From: Chlorocebus sabaeus
Taxonomy: Eukaryota; Chordata; Mammalia; Primates; Cercopithecidae
Assembly: GCF_047675955.1 (NCBI RefSeq)
Contig: NC_132904.1
Coordinates: forward strand, 58,771,435 to 58,835,434
Direction: 5' to 3'
Length of the DNA: 64,000 bases
Shown here: piece after piece, positions 1-10,742 of the stretch
How the letters are laid out: each line of letters opens with the position of its first letter
Numbering within the stretch: the first letter of the stretch is position 1
The notes under the pieces: generated by a model
Databases searched by the model: none
Told to the model about the DNA's origin: nothing
What the model saw: the letters and a program-made list of their open reading frames with translations, nothing else
Translations under genes and position numbers: made by a program

Positions 1-588
1 GAAGTGAAATTGTCACTGAACTATAATTGCATATATAGCCCCTGTGGGTATTGTAGGAGCAGAGGATGTGGATTGGGTGTTACAGATAAGCTGGGAAAGA
101 GGTAAGTGGTTGACTGGTTTGGAAGAGTGATGGGAAGCATGAAATCAGGGCATGCTGTAGACAGAGGAGAAATAGCTTAGTGATGGTAGATTAGTGATTG
201 GAAAGAGGAGAATTCATCAGGGTCAGAGGGCATGGAGAAGGAATGGATCTTAACTGGGAATGAAGTGGCTAAAGTGTTGATCGGTTAAAGACTGAGAAGG
301 ATGGTTGGCTGGGTGGGGAGGCTGGATAGAGGGAAAAAGGCTGGGCAGCTAGTATTTTTGGTGTTAGAGTGAGAAAGAACTCCTCACTCTAGTCCTCAGA
401 GTCAACTTCAGGGATGGGACAGGAAATGGTACCTGAGGTTCATTTCTGGTCCATTTTGTCCTTTTTTCCATTTTCTCAGAACCCTAAAGGAGAAGTCCAA
501 GAACCTAGGGGGTGGGGGAATCTCCCCTCTCAGTCCAAGGGAGGTTCCTTGATCCCAGCACCTTCATGATACCCCTGTTTATTCCCAG
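1..588 (+). other. FHIP1B: Last intron of FHIP1B (3' part)
   Basis: Non-coding sequence ending in a pyrimidine-rich stretch and a CAG acceptor at 586-588, directly before the coding exon. I see no second exon or clear repeat here; the stretch is simply the visible part of the intron. Confidence 0.7.
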
Positions 589-950
589 TGAAGAGCCGGA
601 GGCCATCCTTGGGGGAGTTACTCCTGCGGCATGCACACAGTCCAACCAGGGCCCGGCAGGCGGCACAATTGGTCCTTCAGCCTGGGCGAGACGGAGCAGG
701 ACTTGGCCTAAGTGGGGGCTCCCCTGGGGCTTCAACTCCAGTTCTACCTGCCCGGGGCGGGGCCCCTGAACGCCAAGGTGAGGCTCTTCGAGTCAAGAAT
801 GCTGTCTACTGTGCAGTCATTTTCCCTGAATTTCTCAAGGAGTTGGCTGCCATCTCCCAGGCTCATGCCGTCACCTCACCTTTCTTGTTGGAGACTTCAG
901 AGGAAGGATCTGGCCCTCTCATCTCAGGCTATGGGCCCCTCAATCCTTAA
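589..950 (+). CDS. FHIP1B: FHIP1B (FAM160A2) last coding exon, C-terminal ~120 residues
   Basis: FHIP1B (FTS- and Hook-interacting protein 1B) is part of the FTS-Hook-FHIP complex, which ties dynein-Hook adaptors to Rab5-positive early endosomes. Only the final exon is in the window. It starts after the acceptor at 586-588 and is entered in phase with one base of a codon upstream, so the first full codons read KSRRPSLGELLL. The frame stays open to the stop at 948-950 and ends in the tail SGPLISGYGPLNP, which I recognise as the FHIP1B C terminus. The exon carries the end of the C-terminal helical part (VYCAVIFPEFLKELAAISQAH) followed by a short acidic, disordered tail. The downstream neighbour C11orf42 converges on it, as in human. 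The apparent ATG-started frames overlapping it at 512-769 and 712-1005 are shadows. No damage is seen. Confidence 0.88.
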
Positions 951-1125
951 CTTTCTTCCATGGACAATCAGGGCCATGGGTGGCCTGGGCCCGGGCTGGG
1001 GCTAGGGCACAGGCTCCTTTTTATGTTTTGAGGCAGTGGCAAAAGGACTTTTTAATTTATTTCAGATGAATGTTTTATGGAGAACTTGTTGCAATATGTA
1101 TAAAAGGGAAATCTCTATTCTGTGC
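951..1125 (+). promoter_or_regulatory. FHIP1B: FHIP1B 3' UTR with variant poly(A) signal
   Basis: There is no AATAAA in the 300 bases after the stop. TATAAA at 1099-1104, a known weaker variant signal, is followed by GT/T-rich sequence, so cleavage near 1120 is plausible. The exact end is inferred. Confidence 0.45.
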
Positions 1126-1352
1126 TCATTTTTCTTTCCCATTCTTTTTCTGTGGGGCTGGGGCCCCAGAAAAGGTTGTACATAGTGGGGGAGGTGGTCA
1201 GGAGTATTTTCTCTTTGGTGAGGACATTGCTGCCAAGGTTTCAAGGTACCCCTTATGCCCTTAGAGGGTGAAGGGACTCTTCCCTCTTCTCTGGATCCCA
1301 GAAGGAATAAGCAGCATGGGCCCAGGATGGTTTGGGGGAGCAGCAGCTGATG

Positions 1353-1358
1353 TTTATT
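1353..1358 (-). promoter_or_regulatory. C11orf42: C11orf42 poly(A) signal AATAAA
   Basis: The plus strand reads TTTATT, so the minus strand gives AATAAA 63 bases past the C11orf42 stop. This implies a very short 3' UTR ending about 200 bases from the end of FHIP1B. Confidence 0.6.
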
Positions 1359-1420
1359 AGAGACCAGTACCCCTATGCCAGATCTTGGGGGCTTTGCCCC
1401 CGGAATCTTTTGCTTCAGCT

Positions 1421-3259
1421 TCAGTCGTCGCTGTCAAACTCTGAGGATAGACCCTGCAGCAGGGGCAGGGACATGGAGTGCCCGTCGGGGTCCCTGGGGC
1501 CCCCACCCTGGGCTCCTGGTGGAGGGCTGCGGGGGCTGAAGAGCCAGTTCTCTGCCAGGGTTGGGGATAGTCACAGCTTGACTTATAGCTGGTCTTTTTC
1601 CTCCCTAGCTTTTCCCTCTGGTCCTCTGTGCCATCCCAATCCCCTTACCAGGGCCTTCTCATTCCATCTCACCCTCCCCGGGCTCCCTCATTCCATCTCT
1701 TTCACCAGAGCCCTGTGCTGAGTAATGGATTCCCCACATACTTAATTCTCATGCCTTCTCCCTCCTTCGCTTTGTCCCTCCCATCCATCTCATCATCATT
1801 TCCCCCTAGCAGTACCTGACAGTATCTGGGGCCCCCTCCGGAAGGGGTTTCGGCCCTTGTAGGAGAATCTGGTGGGTTTGCCCTCTGGCCCTTCCTGGGG
1901 AGGTGGTGTAGGTGGAGCTGGGACAGGTGGGGGCACATCAGCAGCTTCAGGTGTATCAGCAGGTGCTGATGTGGGGGCCAGAGGTGGCATGATGCTGAGG
2001 TTGGGTCTGACCCAGTTGGCCCCATGGAGCAATGGGTCTTTAGTCAGAGGCTTCTGTGGTCCCAGCACGCCCTTGGACTGCAGTGAAAACTTGAGGCAGG
2101 AGAAGGCAACAGGTAATGACCGATGTAGCCGGAGGAGCTGGGGCTCATGGGCTGTAGGCATCAGCCCCAGCTGCAGCCAGGAACAAGAGAAGACCTGGTA
2201 GATGACATAGATGCTGTGGGTGCTTCGGAGCCAGGAAAGAGTCTGCTGTAGGCTCACCTGCCCTGGTGGCAGCAACAGGAAGGCAACCTTCTTGCGCAGG
2301 CCACCCATATGTAGGCGGATCTTGCATGGCTGCCCATCCAACATTCGCATCTCTTCATAGGCTATCTCTGCTTGGCCATTTGGTGAGTATTCCCGAGTGC
2401 AGTGGGCGAAGGCACCCTCAGATCCTGCCTGCTCCAGGAGGCTTGGTAGTGGCCCCACTGGTTTCAGTGCCCTCCGACCCTGCCGACCTGGCAAAGCCAG
2501 GCGGGTATGGGCTGGGCGGGAATGTTTTACCAGCACACCCAGTAGGTCATAGCAGACTGCATCTGACAGGAAAGGTACTGCTACTGCATTGGGCCCAAAG
2601 TGCTCCTCGATGACCTGCAGGTGGCCAGTTTATAGGTCAGGGACTTAGGGTCAGAAGTTAACTGGTTGCCTACTTTAAATTGACCCCCAGTGTTCACTGT
2701 TCAGTTACATCTCTATAGTGTTCAGATTTGTGCTTTCTGCTTATCTCCCAGCTCTCCTGCAGCAAAACTTTGAATGTCTACATGTCAAACTATCTAGGTA
2801 ATGGGAAAACATAAAAGAATGAGACTTTGTCTTTGTCCTGATATAGTTTAGTCTAATGGAGAAGACAAAAATGTAAACAGCTATGTAAAATATTAATAGC
2901 AAGATGTGAAGGAGACAAGAAGTGATTGAACAGCCTTTATCTTTCATAGAAAGAGGATCAAGGAAGGTTTCTAGATGGTGATACTTGAGTTTTGAAGGAA
3001 TTATCTAGGTAGGAGAATGGTCAATTCAGGCATAAGAGTCAGCCAGTGAAAAAACTTGAATTTATAAACCAAGGGGGGCACATTTAGGAACACATAATTT
3101 TATAATACTTGTATGTATGGTATGAAGAGGGAAAGGCACACAGGAACTAGATTATGAAAGGCTTGTGTGTGTGTCAAGTGAATTGCCCTGAAGGCAGTGG
3201 GAAGCTGCTTGAAGGGCTCTGGGTAGGAGGAACAGGATCAGATAGGTGTTTTTGAAAGC

Positions 3260-3301
<42 letters not shown>

Positions 3302-6300
3302 GAGTCTCCTTTGTCGCCTAGGCTGGAGTGCAGTGGTGCGATCTTGGCTCACTGAAACCTCTGCCTCCTGGGCTCAAGTGATTGTCCTGGCTCAGCCTCT
3401 TGAGTAGTTGGAACTACAGGCACCCACCACCACACCTGGCTTATTTTTTGTATTTTTAGTAGTGATGGGGTTTCACTCTGTTGCCTAGGCTGGTTTTGAA
3501 CTCCTGAGCTCAGGCAGTCCACCTGCCTCGGCCTCCCAAAGTGTTGAGGTTACAGGTGTGAGCTACCGCGCCTGGCCAGAAAGCTAATTTTTAATAGGAA
3601 GGCATAAAATAAGGGCGATAGATGAGCTAAGAGTATGGCAATACTCCAGGCAAGGCATGATAAGGTCCTGAACTAAAATAGAGGGGGAAGATACTAGAGA
3701 TATTTAGGTTATAGAATTAGTAGAACTTGGTCACTTAGGAGATATGGAAAAAAGAATCTTCAGCAGTGCACGCTGGCTCATGCCTATAATCCCAGCACTT
3801 TGGGAGGCCAAGACAGGTGGATCACCTGAGGTCAGGAGTTGGAGATCATTCTGACTAATATGGTGAAACCCTGTTTCTACTAAAAATAGAAAAATTAGCC
3901 GGGCATGGTGGCACACACCTGTAATCCCAGCTACTTGTGATACTGAGGCAGGAGAATTGCTTGAACCTGGGAGGCGGAGGTTGCAATGAGCCGAGATGGC
4001 ACCACTGCACTCAACAGAGTCTCAAGCAAAAAAGAAAAAAATCTTCAAGGATTCTTCTTAGGTGACTGGTTACATGGGTGATGTCTTTAATCAATAGTAG
4101 GTTACACAGAAATAGATTCGGAATGTCCATTCTTTTACCATGTCTGTTACCTCATAGTATATACCTTCTACCCTAGCTGCAAGGGGTAGTTTTTATAGGG
4201 AATTTGAGGCCTCATATTTATAATGTTAAAGTATGCTTTCAGGGATTTTAATTAATTGTGTGTGTGTGTGTGTGTTTTGTTGTTTTGTCATGGCCTTTTT
4301 GGGGTTGGTAACCCTGGAAAGTTTATTTTTCATGACTAACTGGGAAACATAAGAGCCTGTCTAGTAATTGTACTTAAGTATGGTTTCAACCCATTCAGGA
4401 TTTTGTGGCTGACGTTTCTGGTTCTCTGCTCTACTAGGGAGCAAGGGCACACAGAGTTTCCTCTTAGGGCATCTCGTATATTTGAGCCCAGTGCTTACAG
4501 TGCTGTACTCTACTCCCTACCTCCAGGCCCAAATTCCGCATGGCTATGCCTGTACTGATGGCATTGCCCTCTTTGTTGGCCTTCTGGTAGAATTCACCAG
4601 TGGCTCCTTAAGGCTGATCTACTTTTTGCTACAAAGCTGTTTTGGAAGTACTGCCTCCTAGCATAAGAGGAAGGTAGCTAACTATGGAATTGCATCTGCA
4701 CCTTGGATAAGCTGAGGTAGCTTGTAGACTACTGTCTTGTCACCTGGCCAAAGGAATAACTGATGTTCTTTTGTGGTCTGCATGGGAGAGTTTCCCATTA
4801 TTCCTTCTCCTTTGCTTCACTGGAACGCTTCCTTTTGGGTGGGGCTCTGAGAAGGACCAGTGGGGTTTCCAGGGGAGAGAGCAGAACACTGGTGGGTTGA
4901 CATTTTTGGATGCAATGCTTGCGCCATGACCCATGTCAGATGCACCAAGCATGACATCAGAATCTCACCGTAACTGCTCCTTTGGTGTCAAGGAGCCTGC
5001 ACAAGTAAGATAAATGGGAGTGTCTGTTGAAGAGCCCCCTCTGATAGGAGTGTGACATTTAAAATACCTGGTGCTTATTATCCAAGTTTCTGCTAAAAGG
5101 GTGAATCTCGGTTTACCTGGAGGCTCTTTATTCCCCATATGCTCTTCCTATATGCTGACAGGCATTAAGTTGCCTAATTCTAACTCTCCCTGACCTTGAC
5201 AGCTCCAGTGGTTATCCTAAAATAGGAAAAATAAGGAGCTCAGCAGTTCTTTGTTAGGGAGACTGTGTTCTTGGTAGAATCACTATTTAAGACTACTATG
5301 TGCTCCTACAGAACTTTTGCTTCTGGATAGAAATTGTATGGACCTTAGGCCCACAAATTTAGGTTTTCCAGGGGCATCCCAGGAAAGTGATGGTGGAATA
5401 TTGTTTTCCTAGATGTCCCTTGGTTCCATCGAATTCTGAATGTGGAGTTCTTGAGCCACATTCTGTTTAGCCAAATGTTTTACCATATGTTCAGTAAACT
5501 GTCAGTGGTTTTGGACACAGGAAACCAAGTCACTTAAAGGTGACCTAATCCTTGAATTTGCCCCATAATGCCAGTGATTTATCCTCCATATGTCTACTCC
5601 GATTTTCCTGACAATTTTCAGTTTAAATAGGATAATGAGTTTTTCTGATACTCAGAGATGGCATAGCTTTCTAATAGTGGGAGACTCTGTTTATTTTCAG
5701 TCTAATTCTGCTTGATCTAGTCCAGGACCAACCTTCTACACTGCTGAAACCAGTTGCTCTAATACTTGGGAAGACCTTGAGTTCTCTTGATTTTGCTTCC
5801 CTGGGAAGCTGGCCTTTGTGGTAAGCAGCTACCCTATTTGGAATGGAAGCAGCATGCCATTAAATCTTCTTTGAGTGTGGTAGGCACTGCTTTAAGATTT
5901 TTTTTTTTTAAGCCTGGTAGGCTGACTTCTATGAATGTTATAAATTCACCTTCCTTCAAATCACATAGTCAGAATCTGATTCTAAATTATCTGATCTGAA
6001 ATTTCCTGCCATCCAACCTGCAACTGAAAAGTGATTTGGTAGGATTTTTGGATACCTGCAACCCAGATACAGCTGAGATTGTCCTGCTCCTTAAAATATA
6101 AAAATCTGCCTCGAAATCCAAATTTCTTATTTTGTGGAAGTTAAGGTGGAGGATATCTGTGAAAGAGTTTCAGATAAAATTCAGATTCTATAGGAAGCTG
6201 GTTCTGCAGGAAGTCCAGGTTCTAAGATTAGCCCTTATATCTCTTTGGCTTTATTTTTACTACTGCTTCTTTGAACTCTGCTCTAGAAGATTATTAGGAG

Positions 6301-6862
6301 TTCTCAAATATGAATTATTATTTTTCCTCTCCTTGTTTTTACAAATGCTCTACATTTAATTACTATTAAATTATTATATACTCACCACCCCCCTTCTCAT
6401 TAATTCAGATATTTATTAAGTACCTTTTATTTGTCAGGTTCTCCTCTCCCTCTTTGTGTGGATAACTCCTGCTTGCCTAGCTAGAATGTCACTCTTTCCA
6501 GGAAGCCTTCCTGATCTCCTGTCTCACCCCTGACTTAGCGTGTCTCCTCTTTGTTCATAATTCCCTATACACTGCTTTTCAGTGAACCTTTTTACTATTT
6601 TTACAGTTGTCATTAAATGGGGGCAGTCCATGCCAATAACTTTACTGCAGTGCTTGGCACATATGGAAGCACTGAGTAAATGTTGGTTATTATTGTCTTC
6701 AGACTTCCCACCCCTTCCTACTCACAAGCTGCTCAGACCCATGCAGGTCATACTTTGTTACTTCCTCTTTAGCCCCCTTACTTCACCTACCTTATCCTTG
6801 ATGAGGGTCCAGGTGGCATCAGCTTCATCCAATGTCAGCAGGTGGGGGGTACCCACCAACAT
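1421..6862 (-). CDS. C11orf42: C11orf42, three-exon gene, 333 residues, intact
   Basis: This is an uncharacterised protein, and I know of no established biochemical function. The gene was rebuilt from the sequence on the minus strand. Exon 1 is 6862-6791 (ATG at 6862; 24 codons beginning MLVGTPHLLTLDEADATW; donor GTAGGT). Exon 2 is 2614-1816 (acceptor CTGCAG at 2620-2615, donor CAG/GTACTG). Exon 3 is 1551-1421 (acceptor GGCAG, stop TGA at 1423-1421). The lengths 72, 799 and 131 sum to 1002 nt, or 333 codons plus stop, which equals the human length as I recall it. The N-terminal two thirds look globular (GPNAVAVPFLSDAVCYDLL, QVFSCSWLQLGL). Residues from about 230 are proline-rich and disordered (ADVPPPVPAPPTPPP), and the acidic end is SSEFDSDD. 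Without splicing, exon 2 runs into intron and gives a false end after GPQILS. The gene lies between OR52W1 and FHIP1B as in human, on the same strand as OR52W1. Confidence 0.9.
2615..3253. other. C11orf42 intron 1, possible ancient repeat
   Basis: The phrases around 2820-3240 (early: antigen-like run of a transported, enlarged copy resembling the L2/ancient LINE sentence about gained fragments) resemble an old interspersed repeat that resumes after the Alu at 3579-3725. I cannot assign a family, and no coding exon is visible. Confidence 0.3.
3262..3577 (-). repeat. Alu (J/S type), minus
   Basis: A long poly(T) is followed by a complete reverse-oriented Alu with several old substitutions. Target duplication GAAAGCTA at 3254-3261 and again from 3579 marks a standard insertion in C11orf42 intron 1. 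Confidence 0.9.
3761..4031 (+). repeat. AluS-like, plus, with 3' deletion
   Basis: A forward Alu with both arms. The end of the right arm is shortened: the usual 'cagcctgggcgac' block is missing before ACAGAGTCTC. The AATCTTCA flank is repeated on both sides. Confidence 0.88.
4256..4276 (+). repeat. (TG)n microsatellite
   Basis: About ten TG units in intron 1 of C11orf42. Confidence 0.9.
4277..6474. other. C11orf42 intron 1, unique sequence
   Basis: About 2.2 kb with no coding exon, no recognisable RNA gene and no repeat that I can name. Short open frames here (4740-4952 minus, 5787-5999 plus, 6132-6359 plus) have no domain or compositional support. Confidence 0.5.
6475..6690 (+). repeat. 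L2 LINE 3' end, plus
   Basis: It has the typical L2 order: CCAGGAAGCCTTCCTGATC near the start, then a variable stretch, then GTGCTTGGCACATATGGAAG and AAATGTTGGTTATTATTG at the end. Ancient and diverged. Confidence 0.6.
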
Positions 6863-7281
6863 GGTGGAGTATGGGAGGGATTGGGCCGGGCAGTGGCTGC
6901 TGCAGGAACCCCAGGTGGCCCAGGGAGGTGAGACCTGAGGTCTTGGGCTCTAAGCCATTGCATGACATCATAGAGGTCCTTCTAGATAATTGTGCCTTGG
7001 ATAGGGGGAGGACAGTGACTTTCCTAGCTTCACTGCAGCATGTAATTCATACTCTTGAGTCACTTATCCATCCTCCTGCATTAGGGAAAGAAAATGCAGG
7101 TGTCTGTTAGGGTGTGTTTGTATATGTGTATGTGTGTGTGTAGTTCTTGGTCTGAGTTGTTTAAGGAAACAGGATCAGGTCTCTCCTCCCTTCAGCAGCA
7201 TCTCTGAAGCAATTTACTATCTTAGCTGCAGATGCTTCTCTGTGAGGTTGGATTGGGGTCCTAAAGGACATGGGAGAAGTA
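6863..7281 (-). other. Upstream region of C11orf42
   Basis: It must hold the 5' UTR and promoter of C11orf42, but I find no convincing TATA box or CpG island. A (TG)n-like run lies near 7110-7142. Confidence 0.4.
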
Positions 7282-7633
7282 CAATCATGAGCCACATAAC
7301 AATGTTTTGGAAAATGATATGTGACTTACAGTGGTCTGACACTATAAGAGTATATTGTCGTGTTTTTACTTTACTTTTTCTATGTTTAGGTATGTTTTGA
7401 TACACAAATACCATTGTGTTACAATTTCTTATGGTATTCACTACAGTAACATATTGTACAGATTTGTAGCCCAAGAGCAATTGGCTATACCTTAGAGCCT
7501 ACAGCCTAGGTGTGTAGTAGGCTATACCATCTAGGTTTGTGTAAGCACACTCTATGATGTTCGTGCAATGATAAAATTGCGTAAGGGTACATTTCTCAGA
7601 ACATACCCTGTTGTTAAGCAATGCATGACTATG
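7282..7633 (+). mobile_element. Tc1/mariner (Tigger-like) non-autonomous DNA transposon
   Basis: Degenerate terminal repeats (CAATCATGAGCCACATAAC at the left; GCAATGCATGACTATG at the right) resemble each other inverted, and the left end is preceded by TA. An internal phrase about TACACTCTATGATGTTCG and CCTAGGTGTGTAGTAGGC is shared with the copy at 21,456. Family name left open. Confidence 0.65.
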
Positions 7634-7661
7634 TAGATCAGGACTTATACTGAGAACCAAG

Positions 7662-7842
7662 CAGTGGTTCCCAACCTTGGCTGCACTTTGGAATTGCCTG
7701 GGCGCTTAAAAATTACTGGTGCCTGGATCAATTACTGGTGCCAGAGATTCTGATTTAATTGGTCTAGGGTGTGCCTGGGCATCACAATTTCTAAAAGCTC
7801 TTCAGGCAATTATAATGCATAACTTAGGTTGAAAACCATTAT
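7662..7842 (+). mobile_element. MER5-type hAT-Charlie MITE
   Basis: It starts CAGTGGTTCCCAACCTTGG and ends AGGTTGAAAACCATTAT, the near-palindromic ends of MER5 elements. It is about 180 bp, as expected. Confidence 0.75.
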
Positions 7843-8584
7843 TAATGGGTGGGTTACAATTGCAGTGAAAACCAGGAAAATGTGTAGGAGGTTGCTGTGC
7901 TCAGCAGTGTGACAATGTGGAGGGTAAGAATATAATTGGGATAATGTTGCCTTAGTAACAAGAGAATCTTCAGGAAGGCAGAATTACGCAGGTAAATTTG
8001 AGGAAAAATTTCTTCGTGCTCCACTCCCTGTCCTAGTCTGATTTGTGCCTAGTAGCTAGATAAAAGCTGGAATATTAGCTATATGTTATCTCCTTTGCAT
8101 CTTTGCCCAGAGATCTCAACTGTGTTTTGCTGAAGAAGAACCATTCTAGAGAGCCTTTCCTGTAGTTACTTTTCTACTCCATACCTTATCTGTTCAAGGA
8201 GTCCTTTCTCTGAGTCCTTCTGGAGAGTCTCCTTTGTGCCCAGGAAGACCTCTTTTGTGTAGGTGGTATCCTTGCCTAGCCCAGCCCTGCATAGCTCTGT
8301 AGAGCAGTCCCACAAAGTTGGCTGTCATCTGAGCTGGCTGAGGTGGTATGAGTGGGGGCATAGGCAAAGGTCCTGCAGTGGTGGGAAAGAGCGTTAGGAA
8401 AGTTTTCCTAAAGGGGATGTAACTGGCCTCGGGAGGGCAGGTCTCCTTAGATAGAGCTATGGATATGGGTGCTGGGTCTTTGAGCAAAGGTTTTACAGTG
8501 GGTATGGTCCTATTTTCCAAGAGAGGAATTAATATCAAATATTTCCAGGAGAGGAATTATACCAAATATTAATGTTGAGCTCTT

Positions 8585-8785
8585 TTGTGCTAGGGGCTGT
8601 GCCAAATACTTTGAATTCATTGTATTAGTTAATCCATTTGGTATCCTCTTGAAGTAGTTACTACTATTATCTCATTTTACAAGTAAAGAAATAGGCTCAG
8701 AGAGGTTAAATAATTATTTCAAAGCATATGATGAGTTTATAGAGGATCTAGGATTCAGGTAAAAGTCTGCTGGACTGAATCTTTA
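8585..8785 (-). repeat. MIR SINE, minus
   Basis: ATTATCTCATTTTACAAG, then GGCTCAGAGAGGTTAAATAA, is the reverse complement of the MIR core and tail. Strongly diverged. Confidence 0.7.
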
Positions 8786-10674
8786 ACTAGCACATTCCTT
8801 TGGCTCACTTTAGTGTGTGGTGGGAGGAGTGAGTGCCAGATGGAAAGTACTAAGTGGTTTTGTGAAAAGGAAATGGGCAGGATAAGAGGAGCCACGATGA
8901 GCCAAATCAGAACCCCCAAGTTTCTTGTTAAGACAAGTGAAACCAAATCCGTTCCTTCTAATGCCCCTTTAGCACATTTTGATTATGGTTGACAAAAAGA
9001 GGTCACCTGGTGTAGTACAGCTGCACCTCTGTTCTCTCCAGGAAAGAATTCTGAGTGAGGCAGGTGGAGATAGAGCAAGAGAGAGACATACACAAGGACA
9101 AGAGACATAGATATGGGATAAAACTGACAAATGGTGCAAGGAGACAGAGATGTAGCAGTATAGAGACAGTGAGAGTGACTGATAGAGAATGGTGTACATC
9201 CAGATCCCAAGGGGATTCCAGAATGAGAAGGAGAGGAATGAGATTGGTGCAGGGATGGTGGACTGTGGTGACTTTACCACCGTGCAGTCTGCATATAACA
9301 AAATTGCCCTTGTACCCTTTGAATTTATACAAAAAAAAAAAAAAAAAATGACGAGGAGGATCTCTTTAGGACTTTTGGGAGAGGGGCTCAGAGGGGAAAT
9401 TGGGAGTGAAAACTTCTGTCTGATTACTCCTCAGTCAGAAGCCCATACATTCTTCTGCTTCCTGATTGTCATGATTCCCTAAGATCCCTAAATTCCCTAC
9501 TGATCTACCCCAACACTAAGTCAGTCGGTCTTTCCTTTTGACTCAGAAAGACTGAGTCTAAAAGTTACTGAAGGAAAATGGATGGCAACTGGGTCCTGGA
9601 TGGAGATGGTGAGCCTAAGGGCTGGGCTCTTTGGGCCATGTCTTGCTTATAGGATTTGCCTCTGGTGTGGCGTGAGAGACAGATCATCTGTAGGGTATCT
9701 GAGAGTGATCTGAATGGAGAGCATGAGGGTAAGAAACAGATGGATCTTTTTATCCAGAGAACATGAGGTTCTCAGTATGAACCTGTAGGGCAGTATAGAA
9801 TAGTATTGACAGCACAGACTTTAGAGTGATAAAGAGCCTTAACAAGTCTCTTCATGTCTCTCAGACTTCAAGGATAATCACACAGACCCCTCATACCTTA
9901 TTTGAAACTTTTAGGGACAGATATTTTGGAATTCAGTTGTTTTCAGATTATAGAAAAGGAATATTTTATATATATATATATATATATATCCTGTATTAAG
10001 GAATACCCCAGTGGGATTCAGGACAGTGTCCTATAATCAAACACATCAACACTTCTGAAGTTAGATGTATGAATATTCACACTAAATAAGATAAATAAAG
10101 ATTATAAATAGGATCATGATGGTTGAGGTGTCAGGTTTTGGGCCAAAGTTATAAAAAATATTGTTTCTTCAGAGTTTTTTTTTAATTTTGGAATTATGGA
10201 TGAGGGATTGTGGGCTTATAATTAATTCTCAGGTTGTCATGAGGAATGAGAGTGTGGTAAAACTCTTGAAACTATCATATGGCAGGTATGTATGCAATCT
10301 CAATTTGGAACAAGATACAAATGTCCAAGGGAGTGGATTTTTAGCTTGAAGGAAGAAAGTCGCTACAATGGACAACGTACAGCTCTGGAACCAGCTACCT
10401 TGAAAAGTTGTGCACAACCAGGAGTTGAAGGTGCCTTAGAAGAGAGTCTTCATGTAGTGGGAGGGTGACAGAATTCATTGTTTATGAATGTTGGCTGCAG
10501 ATGATTTCCCTTTCGTGTATCGAAGGGGAAAGGCAAAAAATTGTATACCTGTATATATGTGAGACACAGGATTATCACACATATTTATTTATAATCAATA
10601 AATATCTTACTGCATATATGCTTGTTCACATGTCAATTATTTTCTTAGGATAGATTTATTAAGGGGGAACTTAT
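8786..10674. other. Intergenic, no gene recognised
   Basis: It holds an A-run at 9331-9348 without an Alu or L1 body before it, an (AT)n run at 9967-9989, and a faint MIR-like phrase at 9795-9870. The short frames here are not supported by any domain. Confidence 0.4.
9967..9989. repeat. (AT)n microsatellite
   Basis: About eleven AT units. Confidence 0.9.
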
Positions 10675-10742
10675 TTATTTATGAGACAGGGTCTCACTGT
10701 CACCAGGCTGGAGTGCAGTGGTGTGATCACAGCTCACTGCAA
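10675..10742 (-). repeat. Truncated Alu fragment, minus
   Basis: GAGACAGGGTCTCACTGTC followed by GGCTGGAGTGCAGTGGTG and CACAGCTCACTGCA is the 3' end of an Alu in reverse; it stops after about 68 bp. Confidence 0.8.

Noticed and set aside
512..1005. Overlapping ORFs of 85 and 97 residues on the plus strand
   Set aside because: Other-frame shadows of the FHIP1B last exon.
1796..2536. 246-residue single-exon ORF on the minus strand
   Set aside because: It is exon 2 of C11orf42 read through its donor into intron; the splice sites at 2614, 1816 and 1551 give the true product.
9331..9348. Poly(A) of a processed pseudogene
   Set aside because: The sequence before it shows no exon-like coding block and no target duplication.
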